A stretch of 33,477 nucleotides of DNA from Rubricoccaceae bacterium (GTDB lineage: Bacteria; Bacteroidota; Rhodothermia; Rhodothermales; Rubricoccaceae), in contig JAHEJB010000012.1 of the NCBI GenBank assembly GCA_024639085.1, positions 1 to 33,477 of the forward strand, in the 5' to 3' direction. The notes under the pieces were generated by a model. That model was not told the DNA's origin, made no database searches, and saw only the letters and a program-made list of their open reading frames with translations. Position numbers and translations under genes: made by a program. Below are positions 14,854 to 23,142 of the stretch, piece after piece; position 1 is the first letter of the stretch, and every line of letters starts with the position of its first letter.

Positions 14854-16353
14854 CTACGATATCTGGTTGTCATCTATGTCTGTACTCGCCCACGATCGCG
14901 CCGCTTCGACAGCACGCTCCCACCCGGCATAAAGCTTCGATCGCTTCCTCTCGTACATCTTCGGCTCGAATTCCCTGTCCACGTGACGAAGGCCAGCAAG
15001 GCCATCCAGATCAAACAAACCCGCAGAAAGCCCGGCCAATGCAGCAGCGCCCCATGCAGTGGTTTCCACGGAGGTTGGACGTTCCACGGGCACGTTCAGG
15101 ATGTCGGCCTGGAACTGCATCAAAAAGCTGTTTAAAGCTGCGCCACCGTCCACGCGGAGATTTGCGAGCAAGAGGTCCGCGTCTGCTGCCATGGCATCCA
15201 ACACGTCGCGGGTTTGGTAGGCCAGGGCTTCCAGAGTAGCGCGGACAAGATGTGCTCGAGTGCTTCCACGCGACAGGCCAAATATTGCACCTCGAGCATT
15301 CGGCTCCCAGTAGGGCGCGCCGAGACCGACGAATGCTGGAACGACGTAGACGCCGTCCGTACTCTCAACGGACAGTGCGAGTTGTTCGGATTCGGCAGAG
15401 TCTTTCAGTAAACCCATCTCGTCCCGCAACCATTGGATGGCCGCCCCGGCGACGAAAACGCTGCCTTCGAGTGCATAAACGGGGCTCTCGCCGATATCCC
15501 AGGCAATCGTCGTGAGGAGTCCGTTTTCCGAGTGCACGGGCTCGCAGCCTGTGTTCAGCAGCATGAAACAACCGGTGCCGTATGTGTTCTTGGCCATTCC
15601 CGGTTCGAAGCACGCCTGTCCGAATAATGCCGCTTGCTGGTCACCCGCAATGCCGCGAATCGGGATTTTGCTTCCAAACAGCGACGTTTCCCCAAACGAA
15701 CCACTGGATGGCCGAACTTCTGGCAGGAGGGAGGAGGGAATGTTGAGAGCTTCCAACATTGTGTCATCCCATTGTCCTTTGCGAATGTCATAAAGCATTG
15801 TCCGGGACGCGTTCGTCACGTCTGTCGCGTGGACCTTTCCATCCGTGAGATTCCACAATAGCCACGTGTCAATCGTGCCGAAGGCGAGTTCGCCGCGCTT
15901 GGCACGTTCTCGTGCTCCATACACATTCTCGAGAAGCCAGGCGATCTTTGTCCCAGAGAAGTAGGGATCGGGTCTTAGGCCCGTTGTTTGGCGAATGTGG
16001 TCTCCCAGGCCGTCCTCACTGAGGCGTTCGCAGATATCGGTCGTCCGCCGGTCTTGCCAGACAATGGCGTTGTGAATGGGCTCGCCCGTTTTGCGGTCCC
16101 ATACAACCGCCGTTTCTCGCTGATTGGTAATGCCAATGGCTGCGATTTCATCAGTACTAACTCCCCCGGCGACTGCCTGTGTGAGACGAATTTGGAGGTC
16201 GCGGATTACGCTGGCGTCGTGCTCGACCCAGCCCGGCTGCGGGTAGTGCTGTTTGAATTCTTCCTGAGCAACCTTCACGACGCGCCCCGTCGCATCAAAC
16301 AAGAGAGCGCGGCAAGACGTTGTGCCGGAGTCGATAGCGAGGAGGAAGGGCAT
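14854..16353 (-). CDS. glpK: Glycerol kinase
   Basis: This FGGY-family kinase phosphorylates glycerol to sn-glycerol 3-phosphate. The N-terminal phosphate loop reads [15 protein letters not shown]. Glycerol-binding segments are GWVEHDA and NQRETAVVW, followed by the WQDRRT motif; the ATP-domain segments [13 protein letters not shown] and [18 protein letters not shown] are intact. The length of 499 aa is standard. No glycerol facilitator, glpD or regulator is in the window. It faces the small secreted-protein gene divergently (161 bp to that start) and is followed after 20 bp by a methyltransferase-like gene on the same strand. Confidence 0.97.
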   Translation of the reverse strand: MPFLLAIDSGTTSCRALLFDATGRVVKVAQEEFKQHYPQPGWVEHDASVIRDLQIRLTQAVAGGVSTDEIAAIGITNQRETAVVWDRKTGEPIHNAIVWQDRRTTDICERLSEDGLGDHIRQTTGLRPDPYFSGTKIAWLLENVYGARERAKRGELAFGTIDTWLLWNLTDGKVHATDVTNASRTMLYDIRKGQWDDTMLEALNIPSSLLPEVRPSSGSFGETSLFGSKIPIRGIAGDQQAALFGQACFEPGMAKNTYGTGCFMLLNTGCEPVHSENGLLTTIAWDIGESPVYALEGSVFVAGAAIQWLRDEMGLLKDSAESEQLALSVESTDGVYVVPAFVGLGAPYWEPNARGAIFGLSRGSTRAHLVRATLEALAYQTRDVLDAMAADADLLLANLRVDGGAALNSFLMQFQADILNVPVERPTSVETTAWGAAALAGLSAGLFDLDGLAGLRHVDREFEPKMYERKRSKLYAGWERAVEAARSWASTDIDDNQIS

Positions 16354-16514
16354 GCAGCGATGGGTTATAACGCCTGAATCTAGACCAGAGCGTGCAGAAT
16401 TGAGGTGTGCAATTGCATGAGAAACTCGGAGGAATCCTGTTTATCGCGTTGAGGTACTACCGCCAACGACGTATTTTCGCAACTGATTTTGTATTGCCCC
16501 GTCTGCAGGACAAC

Positions 16515-17003
16515 GTGAAACTGCCTCTACGATCTTCTCTCTTACGTTTCAGCGCCGCTGTGCTTCTTGGAAGCATTGGAGTTGGCGTGATGTCGCCCGT
16601 GTTGGCCGCAGGAGACATTGAAGAGCGGTTGTCTGCCGAGGGCTTCAATCAAGAGGCTCTTGACGCTGCGTTGCATGCAGCCGAGTCAGGATCACCAGCC
16701 GACGTTGCTGATGCTGTAACAACGGCGATGGGTGATGAAGCGCCAGCTACGAAAGCGGTCCTTCACGCATTGTATGGACAGCTTTACCAGCTTCTGCAGT
16801 TCCAGCAGGGCCCGAAGGCTGTGGCATCTGCGTTAGCGACAAGCCAGATTGTGGAGCACAGTGGGTTCGCGTCAACAAATCTTACGACCCGCCTTCCTGC
16901 TCCTAATGTGTTGGTTGAAGGTTTGCAGGCTACCGAGAGCGCGACGCCTTTGCTGCCTCGATTTGCATTTCCAGCCGTCAAGCCCCGCGCTCCGAACCGC
17001 TAG
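16515..17003 (+). CDS. Small exported protein of unknown function
   Basis: The track ORF begins at a GTG (16407), but a later GTG at 16515 gives a textbook signal peptide: MKLPLRSS, a hydrophobic core SAAVLLGSIGVGVM and cleavage near VLAAGD, about residue 33. That start is used here (162 aa). The mature part is Ala-rich and probably helical (ALDAALHAAESGSPADVADAVTTAMGDEA), followed by a glutamine/alanine segment and a Pro-rich end. I recognise no family. A strong hairpin just after the stop separates it from secD. Periplasmic location is inferred. Confidence 0.65.
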   Translation: MKLPLRSSLLRFSAAVLLGSIGVGVMSPVLAAGDIEERLSAEGFNQEALDAALHAAESGSPADVADAVTTAMGDEAPATKAVLHALYGQLYQLLQFQQGPKAVASALATSQIVEHSGFASTNLTTRLPAPNVLVEGLQATESATPLLPRFAFPAVKPRAPNR

Positions 17004-17023
17004 GGCTGCTTTTACAGGTTTTC

Positions 17024-17046
17024 AGATCCTGCGAGGTGCAGGATCT
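17024..17046 (+). terminator. Hairpin terminator or attenuator upstream of secD
   Basis: AGATCCTGC and GCAGGATCT form a perfect 9-bp stem with a 5-nt loop, 20 bp after the stop of the small exported protein. It is followed by TCATTT, a weak U-tract. The simplest reading is a terminator for the upstream gene; in read-through transcripts it would be part of the secD leader. Confidence 0.65.
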
Positions 17047-17056
17047 TCATTTCCCA

Positions 17057-17090
17057 GAGCGCTTCGTCTGCCATCAGTGGCACAGCGCTC
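17057..17090 (+). promoter_or_regulatory. Second leader hairpin upstream of secD
   Basis: GAGCGCT / AGCGCTC form an outer 7-bp stem and TGCCA / TGGCA an inner 5-bp stem around a TCAG loop, with an asymmetric internal loop (5 nt against 1). It ends 23 nt before the secD ATG. There is no U-tract, so it looks more like a leader structure than a terminator. Confidence 0.45.
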
Positions 17091-17113
17091 CATGCTTTCA
17101 ACCAAACAGAACT

Positions 17114-19036
17114 ATGCAAGGCAACGGATTCAAGATCTTTGCGGTCTCGGCGTTCATCCTTTTGTCGGTTTACTACCTCTTTCCAACGTTTCAGGCCTAC
17201 CTGAACCAGAAGGATTTGGAGTCGATGGATGAAGCGGCCCGCGAACAGTACGAAGCAGAACACTACGTATCACTCCAGAGCACACGCGAAAAGGCGCTGA
17301 AGCTGGGCCTCGACCTTCAAGGAGGCATGCATGTTACTCTCGAAGTCGGCGTTGACGCGTTGATCGGCGAATTGGCGGAAGGTCGTCGCGACGAGATTTT
17401 TGACGCAGCGCTTGCCAATGCTCGCGAGGAGGCAAAGACTAGCCGTTCATCGTTCGTCGACCTTTTCATGGAAGCGTTGGAGGCGCAACAACCGGGCACT
17501 AGGCTCTCGCGTTATTTCCGGAATACTGCGCAGGGTGTAAGTGCGCGAAGTGAGAATGACGAAGTGAAAACGTACCTCGATGCCGAGGCGGGTGAAGCGC
17601 TTACGCGAGCGGTGGAGATCATTCGCCAGCGCGTCGATCGCTTCGGTGTCTCTGAGCCTTCCATTCAGGTTCAGGGTAACAGCCGCATTATCGTGGAACT
17701 GCCGGGCGTAGATGATCCGGAGCGTGTTCGCGAGCTGCTCAAGGGCACGGCGCGGCTCGAATTCCACCTCATGGCTGACCCAGCAGAGCTGCAGAATGCA
17801 GCACTCCGAGTCGTGCAGCACTATGCAGGGGAAGGCCTGCCAGATGCAGATTCTACAGCTTCTGATTCAACTGAAGTCGCTGCAATCGAAACGGACGTAG
17901 CAGCAGATTCAACCGCTGATTCAACCGTGACAGATGTAGAAAGCCTGTTTGCGGACAGTAGCGAAGACGGACAGGATGGAAACCGGTTCTCGGAGATATT
18001 TCTACTCTACCCGGCCGAAGGCTTGCCTGTCTTTGGTCAGGTCGCGGAATCGGATACGGCTGAGGTCAACCGCTATCTCCATGCCCCTGCTGTCCTGGCA
18101 ATGATTCCTCCTGGGGTCGAGCTGCTCTACGAAGCGCGGTCCGAAATTGAATCGGAAGAGGGCGAGCCTATCTACCGTCTGCTGGGTGTTCGTGAACGTG
18201 CCGAAATGACCGGCGACGTATTGACAGATGCGCGTCCCGATTTCGACCCAATCACAAACGAGCCTAGCGTCACGCTGAACATGAACAGCGAGGGCGCGAG
18301 TCGCTGGAGCCAGATCACAGGAGCAAACGTTGGCAAAAATGTCGCAATCGTTCTCGACAATGTTGTCTTCACTTGGCCAAATATTCGTGAGCGCATTCCA
18401 GGCGGTCGTACCTCTATCGATGGTGTTACTCGGTTGGAAGCAGAGGACATCGTCACCGTATTGAAGTCGGGTGCGTTGCCGGCCCCTGTTCAAATTATTG
18501 AAGAGCGAACGGTTGGACCCAGCCTCGGTGCCAAGTCAATCCGTGCGGGGACACTGTCCGTCATCGCGGGTATGGCGTTGGTCATCGTGTTCATGATCTT
18601 TTATTACCGAACAGCCGGGCTTGTAGCAGACCTCGCACTTCTGCTTAACATCCTGTTCATTTTCGGCATTCTGGCAGCGTTTGGTGCAGTTCTTACCCTA
18701 CCCGGTATCGCTGGAATCGTGCTGACTATCGGTATGGCTGTTGACGCCAACGTGCTCATCTTTGAGCGAATACGAGAGGAAATGGGGACCGGCAAAACGC
18801 TGAAAGCCTCAATTGATGGTGGCTACGCCAAGGCGCTGAGTGCTATCGCTGATGCCAACATCACCACGTTCTTCGTTGGCGTGATTCTCTATTCGTTCGG
18901 GGTAGGGCCGATTCAGGGCTTTGCCGTCACACTTATGGCCGGCATTCTTTCGTCGCTGTTCACAGCTATTGTCGTCACGCGTGTTGTGTTCGATTGGTTC
19001 GTGTCCGACCGCAAACGAAGCGTCGCTTTTGGTTAA
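17114..19036 (+). CDS. secD: Protein translocase subunit SecD
   Basis: SecD pairs with SecF at the SecYEG channel and uses the proton-motive force to help export. After TM1 (about 7-27) comes the conserved LGLDLQGGMHVTLEV and the P1 region. The periplasmic P1 domain carries an acidic, Ser/Thr/Asp-rich low-complexity insert (about 245-290). The C-terminal half has the conserved ERTVGPSLGAKSIRAG and five membrane segments with GMAVDANVLIFERIREE. The track start (17036) is upstream of the true one; the ATG at 17114 (640 aa) puts TM1 in the usual place. In many Bacteroidota SecD and SecF are fused; here they are separate genes 62 bp apart. Confidence 0.96.
   Translation: MQGNGFKIFAVSAFILLSVYYLFPTFQAYLNQKDLESMDEAAREQYEAEHYVSLQSTREKALKLGLDLQGGMHVTLEVGVDALIGELAEGRRDEIFDAALANAREEAKTSRSSFVDLFMEALEAQQPGTRLSRYFRNTAQGVSARSENDEVKTYLDAEAGEALTRAVEIIRQRVDRFGVSEPSIQVQGNSRIIVELPGVDDPERVRELLKGTARLEFHLMADPAELQNAALRVVQHYAGEGLPDADSTASDSTEVAAIETDVAADSTADSTVTDVESLFADSSEDGQDGNRFSEIFLLYPAEGLPVFGQVAESDTAEVNRYLHAPAVLAMIPPGVELLYEARSEIESEEGEPIYRLLGVRERAEMTGDVLTDARPDFDPITNEPSVTLNMNSEGASRWSQITGANVGKNVAIVLDNVVFTWPNIRERIPGGRTSIDGVTRLEAEDIVTVLKSGALPAPVQIIEERTVGPSLGAKSIRAGTLSVIAGMALVIVFMIFYYRTAGLVADLALLLNILFIFGILAAFGAVLTLPGIAGIVLTIGMAVDANVLIFERIREEMGTGKTLKASIDGGYAKALSAIADANITTFFVGVILYSFGVGPIQGFAVTLMAGILSSLFTAIVVTRVVFDWFVSDRKRSVAFG
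17846..17983 (+). repeat. Low-complexity Asp/Ser/Thr insert within SecD
   Basis: About 46 codons encode repeated ADST/DSTA/DSTE-like units (ADSTASDSTE, DSTADSTVTD) in the periplasmic P1 region of SecD. At the DNA level the phrase GATTCAAC recurs (GATTCAACTG, GATTCAACCG twice), so it probably expanded by slippage. Confidence 0.75.
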
Positions 19037-19077
19037 TGGTTTCTGGTTGATGTAGCCGTGCTCGGAATCATTAACCA
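19030..19077 (+). promoter_or_regulatory. Inverted repeat spanning the secD stop and the secF start region
   Basis: TGGTTAATG (19030-19038, containing the secD TAA) and CATTAACCA (19069-19077) are perfect 9-bp inverted arms separated by 30 nt. The right arm ends just before a TTG and 21 nt before the preferred secF ATG. It could modulate ribosome passage from secD to secF. Confidence 0.4.
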
Positions 19078-19098
19078 TTGACACAAACATCTATTCTC

Positions 19099-20010
19099 AT
19101 GCGCATATTCGAAAACGCACAGATCGACTTCTCGTCGAAGCAGAAGTTCGCCACGATCCTCTCTGGCGTGCTCATCATCATCAGCATCATTTCGCTCTTT
19201 ACGTACGGTCTTGAGACCGGCATCGATTTCCAGGGAGGTACGGAAATCGTCATTCAAACCGATGAACCTCTATCCGTTGGGGATGTCCGCACCAACCTTG
19301 ATGGCGCACTGGGTGTGTCCCCGGAAGTAAAAGAGTATGGCTCTCCAGACCTGCTACTGATTCGTACGCCAGTCGGCGGTGACATTGACTCAGTACAAGC
19401 GGCCGTCCTCAGCAGTTTGAATACAGCCTATCCAGGAGCCAATGCCCAATCCGAGAAACTGGATTCAGTTAGTCCGCGCTTCGCTGATGATCTCAAGCGA
19501 GGCGCAATTTGGGCAGTTCTGGCATCGTTGCTCGTAATCTTTCTGTACATCATGGTTCGGTTCGAATGGCGTTTCTCGCTGGGTGCTATTGCTGCTCTAG
19601 TCCATGACGTCGTCATCACTCTCGGCATTTTCTCAATCCTGCATGGGTTCCTTCCGTTCTCGCTCCAAATCGATCAGGCGATTATCGCTGCCTTGCTCAC
19701 TATTGTCGGCTATTCGCTAAACGACACGGTCGTTATCTTCGACCGTATCCGCGAGTTCGTAAACCTGTTCAAAACGGAGCGTTTTGGGCCGGTGGTCAAC
19801 CGCTCGATTAACTCCACACTGTCGCGCACGCTGGTCACTTCGGGCACGACGCTCATAGTGGTGACGATCCTTTTCCTTTTCGGAGGGGAGGTGCTGAAAG
19901 GCTTCGCGTTCGCGCTAACCATCGGCATCGTAATTGGAACGTACTCGTCGATCTTTGTGGCCTCACCAGTCGTTATTGCGCTTCGCGAGCGAACCGGTAA
20001 GTCCGTTTGA
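19099..20010 (+). CDS. secF: Protein translocase subunit SecF
   Basis: This is the partner of SecD in the proton-driven SecDF accessory complex. TM1 (about 19-38) is followed by GIDFQGGTEIVIQT, the SecF hallmark, then a periplasmic domain and five more membrane segments, including VGYSLNDTVVIFDRIRE and RSINSTLSRTLVTSGTTL. The track starts at a TTG (19078); the ATG seven codons later (19099, 303 aa) starts MRIFENAQIDF, the normal SecF beginning. The length is typical. It follows secD by 62 bp with an inverted repeat between them, and is followed by a hairpin before the STAS gene. Confidence 0.96.
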   Translation: MRIFENAQIDFSSKQKFATILSGVLIIISIISLFTYGLETGIDFQGGTEIVIQTDEPLSVGDVRTNLDGALGVSPEVKEYGSPDLLLIRTPVGGDIDSVQAAVLSSLNTAYPGANAQSEKLDSVSPRFADDLKRGAIWAVLASLLVIFLYIMVRFEWRFSLGAIAALVHDVVITLGIFSILHGFLPFSLQIDQAIIAALLTIVGYSLNDTVVIFDRIREFVNLFKTERFGPVVNRSINSTLSRTLVTSGTTLIVVTILFLFGGEVLKGFAFALTIGIVIGTYSSIFVASPVVIALRERTGKSV

Positions 20011-20025
20011 TCTTTATGTTGATGG

Positions 20026-20055
20026 CGTTCTGGCAGTTACTCGGCTGCCAGAGCG
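20026..20055 (+). terminator. Hairpin between secF and the STAS gene
   Basis: CGTTCTGGCAG and CTGCCAGAGCG pair over 11 positions with one G-U pair and an 8-nt loop, starting 15 bp after the secF stop. The following bases (ATTTCAACC) are only weakly U-rich, so it may be a leaky terminator or a processing/attenuation element ahead of the STAS gene. Confidence 0.55.
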
Positions 20056-20073
20056 ATTTCAACCCCGAAACTC

Positions 20074-20415
20074 ATGATGCAATTTGATGTGGCTCAACAC
20101 GACGATGTGGTCGTGATCTCACTCTCTGGAGATGTAATGGGTGGGCCGGATGGCTCAACACTTCATGAGAAGCTTCACGAGCTTCGTTCCGCTGGAAATC
20201 GCAACGTAGTGGTTGATCTTAACGGCGTAAGGTTCATGAATTCAAGTGGACTTGGAATGTTGATTGGAGCCCTTACAACAATGCGTAACGCGGACGGGGA
20301 TCTGCGCCTGGCCCGGGTCGGCGAACGAGTGCTCTCCCTGCTAATGATTACCAAGCTTGTTAGCGTGTTCAAGCATTTCGAATCCGTCGACGAAGCAGTT
20401 CAATCTTTTGGGTAG
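20074..20415 (+). CDS. STAS-domain anti-sigma-factor antagonist
   Basis: This single STAS domain of 113 aa belongs to the SpoIIAA/RsbV type. Strand VVVISLSGDVMGG is followed by helix and NVVVDLNGVRFMNSSGLGMLIGAL; Ser57 or Ser58 in MNSSGLG is the expected site phosphorylated by a partner anti-sigma kinase. Such proteins switch sigma factors or other targets in a partner-switching cascade. No RsbW-type kinase or PP2C phosphatase is in the window, so its partners are unknown. Two tandem ATGs (20074, 20077) are possible starts. purA begins 39 bp downstream on the same strand. Confidence 0.92.
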   Translation: MMQFDVAQHDDVVVISLSGDVMGGPDGSTLHEKLHELRSAGNRNVVVDLNGVRFMNSSGLGMLIGALTTMRNADGDLRLARVGERVLSLLMITKLVSVFKHFESVDEAVQSFG

Positions 20416-20454
20416 CCCGACCGTCGGCAAGACCCTTCATTTCTGCCATATACA

Positions 20455-21729
20455 ATGCCAGTAACCGTCGTAATCGGCTCCCAGTGGGGAGACGAAGGAA
20501 AAGGGAAAATTGTCGATCTGCTCGCTCCGGACGTAGATATCGTTGCCCGCTATCAGGGTGGGGCGAACGCAGGTCATACAATTGCCTGGGAGGATCAGCT
20601 GTTTGTGCTGCACCTAATTCCGAGTGGCATCTTCCATGAAGGCGTCACGTGTGTCATCGGCAATGGCGTCGTCATTGATCCTGTGGCGTTGATGGAAGAA
20701 ATACGGCAGGTTGAGGCCCTTGGATTTCGAGTGGAAGGGCGATTGCTGATCTCACACAATGCCCACCTCATCATGCCCTACCATAAGGCGCTCGACAAGG
20801 CCCGTGAGCGTTGGCGTGACGCAGAAGCCATCGGCACAACAGGGCGGGGGATAGGTCCAGCCTATGTAGACAAGTTTGCTCGCTCTGGGATTCGCCTAGT
20901 CGATTTGTTGGATAGAGAAGGACTACGCGAAAAACTCCGTGCGGCGCTTGATGAAAAGAATGCGATTCTGCAGTCCGTTTATAAAGATGAGGCGATTGAT
21001 GTTGACGCGATGATCGAGGAGTACGTTGATTTTGATCGACGCATTGATCCGTTCGTAACAGACACGACGAACTATCTCTGTCAGGCCCTCGACGACGGCA
21101 AGCGAATCCTAGCGGAAGGCGCGCAGGGATCTTTGCTCGACGTTGATTTTGGAACGTACCCGTACGTCACATCGTCGCATCCCACGGCTGGTGGGTGCTG
21201 TACTGGACTTGGAGTACCACCTACGTCCATCGACCGCATTGTGGGGATTGTAAAGGCCTATTCCACACGAGTTGGCAATGGCCCATTCCCAACGGAATTG
21301 CTGGATGACGTAGGAGAGCATCTCCGCGCCGAAGGCCGAGAATTTGGTGCAACGACAGGGCGTCCACGCCGCTGCGGCTGGCTGGATGCCGTCGCATTGC
21401 GCTATACGTCTCGACTAAATGGTTTCACGGATCTCGCTGTTACCAAACTGGATGTGATGGCGGGGATGAGCGAGCTAAAGGTTTGTACGGCGTACAAGAT
21501 TGGCGATAAGACGACGGATCGTTTCCCAAACGACATTGCCACGCTCGAACGCGTCGAGCCTATTTATGAGACTCTTCCGGGCTTCGAAGGCGACCTCACA
21601 GGAATAGATGCTGTCGAGGATCTCCCAGCCAATGCCCAGGATTATCTCGCTTTCATGTCGGATGTGATCGGCGTACGCACGTCTATGATTTCCACCGGAC
21701 CGCGCCGCGAAGAAACGCTTGTGGTATAG
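20455..21729 (+). CDS. purA: Adenylosuccinate synthetase
   Basis: This enzyme uses GTP to join IMP and aspartate, the first committed step from IMP to AMP. The GTP loop is GSQWGDEGKGK (8-18), with catalytic D13, and GANAGHT carries H41, both at the canonical positions. TTGRGIGPAYVDK and the C-terminal TTGRPRRCGWLDAVALRY are intact. The length of 424 aa is normal. It follows the STAS gene by 39 bp and precedes a histidine kinase gene by 54 bp on the same strand; co-transcription is plausible but there is no functional link I can see. Confidence 0.97.
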   Translation: MPVTVVIGSQWGDEGKGKIVDLLAPDVDIVARYQGGANAGHTIAWEDQLFVLHLIPSGIFHEGVTCVIGNGVVIDPVALMEEIRQVEALGFRVEGRLLISHNAHLIMPYHKALDKARERWRDAEAIGTTGRGIGPAYVDKFARSGIRLVDLLDREGLREKLRAALDEKNAILQSVYKDEAIDVDAMIEEYVDFDRRIDPFVTDTTNYLCQALDDGKRILAEGAQGSLLDVDFGTYPYVTSSHPTAGGCCTGLGVPPTSIDRIVGIVKAYSTRVGNGPFPTELLDDVGEHLRAEGREFGATTGRPRRCGWLDAVALRYTSRLNGFTDLAVTKLDVMAGMSELKVCTAYKIGDKTTDRFPNDIATLERVEPIYETLPGFEGDLTGIDAVEDLPANAQDYLAFMSDVIGVRTSMISTGPRREETLVV

Positions 21730-21746
21730 TTTGCGGGGTTTGCGGG
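21730..21746 (+). repeat. Short direct repeat between purA and the kinase gene
   Basis: TTTGCGGG occurs twice, separated by one G, directly after the purA stop. It has no obvious role and is too short to call a mobile or regulatory element. Confidence 0.5.
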
Positions 21747-21773
21747 TCCGTTCGCGACTCGAGCTATCCATAT

Positions 21774-21778
21774 AAGGA
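21774..21778 (+). promoter_or_regulatory. Shine-Dalgarno of the histidine kinase gene
   Basis: AAGGA sits 5 nt upstream of the ATG at 21784 and supports this start. Recognisable Shine-Dalgarno sequences are rare in this window. Confidence 0.5.
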
Positions 21779-21783
21779 CAGGC

Positions 21784-23142
21784 ATGAAAGCCTACCGCAC
21801 AAGCGCAAAAATCAAGATCGGGCTCATAGTTGCAGCCGTATTGATAGCGGTATCGTCGCTAGTGTATACAAACCGGCTTGCCGAGCGTGTCACGCAGCAG
21901 GAGCAGGAAGCAGTGCGGCTGTGGGCACGAGCGATTGAGTTTCAGGCACAGACCAACGTGACGAATCCGTATCTAGCCACCTTTGGTTCAATCGAAGAGT
22001 TGCTGGAATCAAGTAGAATTCGATCCGTCCTGAGCGATTCACTCACGGCCGAATACGCTGTGGCACTTGGATGGGCCCGCATCATGCCTCCGACGGATGG
22101 GCTTGATTTCGTGTTCAACGAAATTATTGAGCCTGCAGAGTTCAGCGTGCCCGCCGTCATCTCCGATTCATTGACCGGCGACGTACTGATCTGGCAAAAT
22201 GTCGATGTGGATTCGCTAGCCTCGTATGAGCAACAGCAAAAAGAGCTACAGGCGTTGGTGGCCCGGTTCGACGAAATGAACGAGCCAATCCGATTTGAAT
22301 TCCATAGTGGGGAAATTCAATACGTACACTACGGAGAATCGGAATTGGCAAGCCTCATTCGCTGGTTTCCGCCCATCCAGATGGGGTTTGTCGCACTGTT
22401 CATTCTTGTCGGTTACCTCGGTTTCTCCTACGTGCGACGGAGTGAACAAAGCAACCTGTGGGTGGGCATGGCGAAAGAGGCGGCCCATCAACTTGGTACG
22501 CCGCTGTCGAGCATGATGGGCTGGCTTGAGATGCTTCGGATGCGTTCCGGCGGCGACGCGGATACGATGGCGACAGTCGATGAGCTTGATCAGGATGTAG
22601 AACGACTTCGGCGTGTAGCAGACCGCTTCGAGAAGATTGGATCACGCCCTGAACTCACGAACACGAACCTGGCGCCCGTGCTTGGCAACGTTGCCGACTA
22701 TGTACGCCGCCGCATCCCGCAGTTGGGCTCGGAAGTGAAGCTTGATCTTTTGGTAGAAGAGGGCCTGGCCGCCCAACTCAATCCAGATCTCTTCGAGTGG
22801 GTCATCGAGAACCTTTCAAAGAATGCCCTGGATGCAATAGAAGGTGATGGGCAGATTACTATCGAGGCGAAGCGCCGCGAAGATGACGTATGGATCGAAG
22901 TGCGAGATTCCGGAAAAGGGATTGAGCGGGGTGCACAGCGCCACATATTCCGTCCCGGGTTCTCCACGAAAAGACGTGGCTGGGGATTAGGTCTCAGCCT
23001 AGCCAAGCGCATTGTTGATGAGTACCATGGAGGATCGCTCACACTGGTGAGCTCTGCCCCCGGCAAAGGCACAACCTTTGGCATCAGCCTACGGCCTGCC
23101 GATGGTCGCGCTATCGACCCAGGCGGAGCCCGTCCGCGATAA
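21784..23142 (+). CDS. Membrane sensor histidine kinase
   Basis: The N-terminal TM (about 10-30) and a second TM (about 195-216) enclose a periplasmic sensor domain of about 165 residues with no family I recognise. The HisKA segment follows directly, without HAMP, as KEAAHQLGTPLSSMMGW with H235 as the phosphoacceptor. The HATPase domain has an N box (NLSKNALDAIEGD), a G1 box (EVRDSGKGI), an F box (RPGFSTKRRGWGLGLSLAKRI) and GKGTTF. The RRGWGLGLSLAKRI wording is typical of Bacteroidota kinases. No response regulator is adjacent, so it is an orphan kinase. Its 3' end overlaps the convergent one-TM gene by 32 bp. Confidence 0.92.
   Translation: MKAYRTSAKIKIGLIVAAVLIAVSSLVYTNRLAERVTQQEQEAVRLWARAIEFQAQTNVTNPYLATFGSIEELLESSRIRSVLSDSLTAEYAVALGWARIMPPTDGLDFVFNEIIEPAEFSVPAVISDSLTGDVLIWQNVDVDSLASYEQQQKELQALVARFDEMNEPIRFEFHSGEIQYVHYGESELASLIRWFPPIQMGFVALFILVGYLGFSYVRRSEQSNLWVGMAKEAAHQLGTPLSSMMGWLEMLRMRSGGDADTMATVDELDQDVERLRRVADRFEKIGSRPELTNTNLAPVLGNVADYVRRRIPQLGSEVKLDLLVEEGLAAQLNPDLFEWVIENLSKNALDAIEGDGQITIEAKRREDDVWIEVRDSGKGIERGAQRHIFRPGFSTKRRGWGLGLSLAKRIVDEYHGGSLTLVSSAPGKGTTFGISLRPADGRAIDPGGARPR

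Noticed and set aside
14339-16353. Possibility that the two ICMT-like genes flank a mobile or duplicated segment
   Set aside because: The proteins agree only in the motif region and no terminal repeats or transposase are visible.
18002-18493. Minus-strand ORF of 163 aa inside secD
   Set aside because: It is a shadow of SecD; no conserved motifs.
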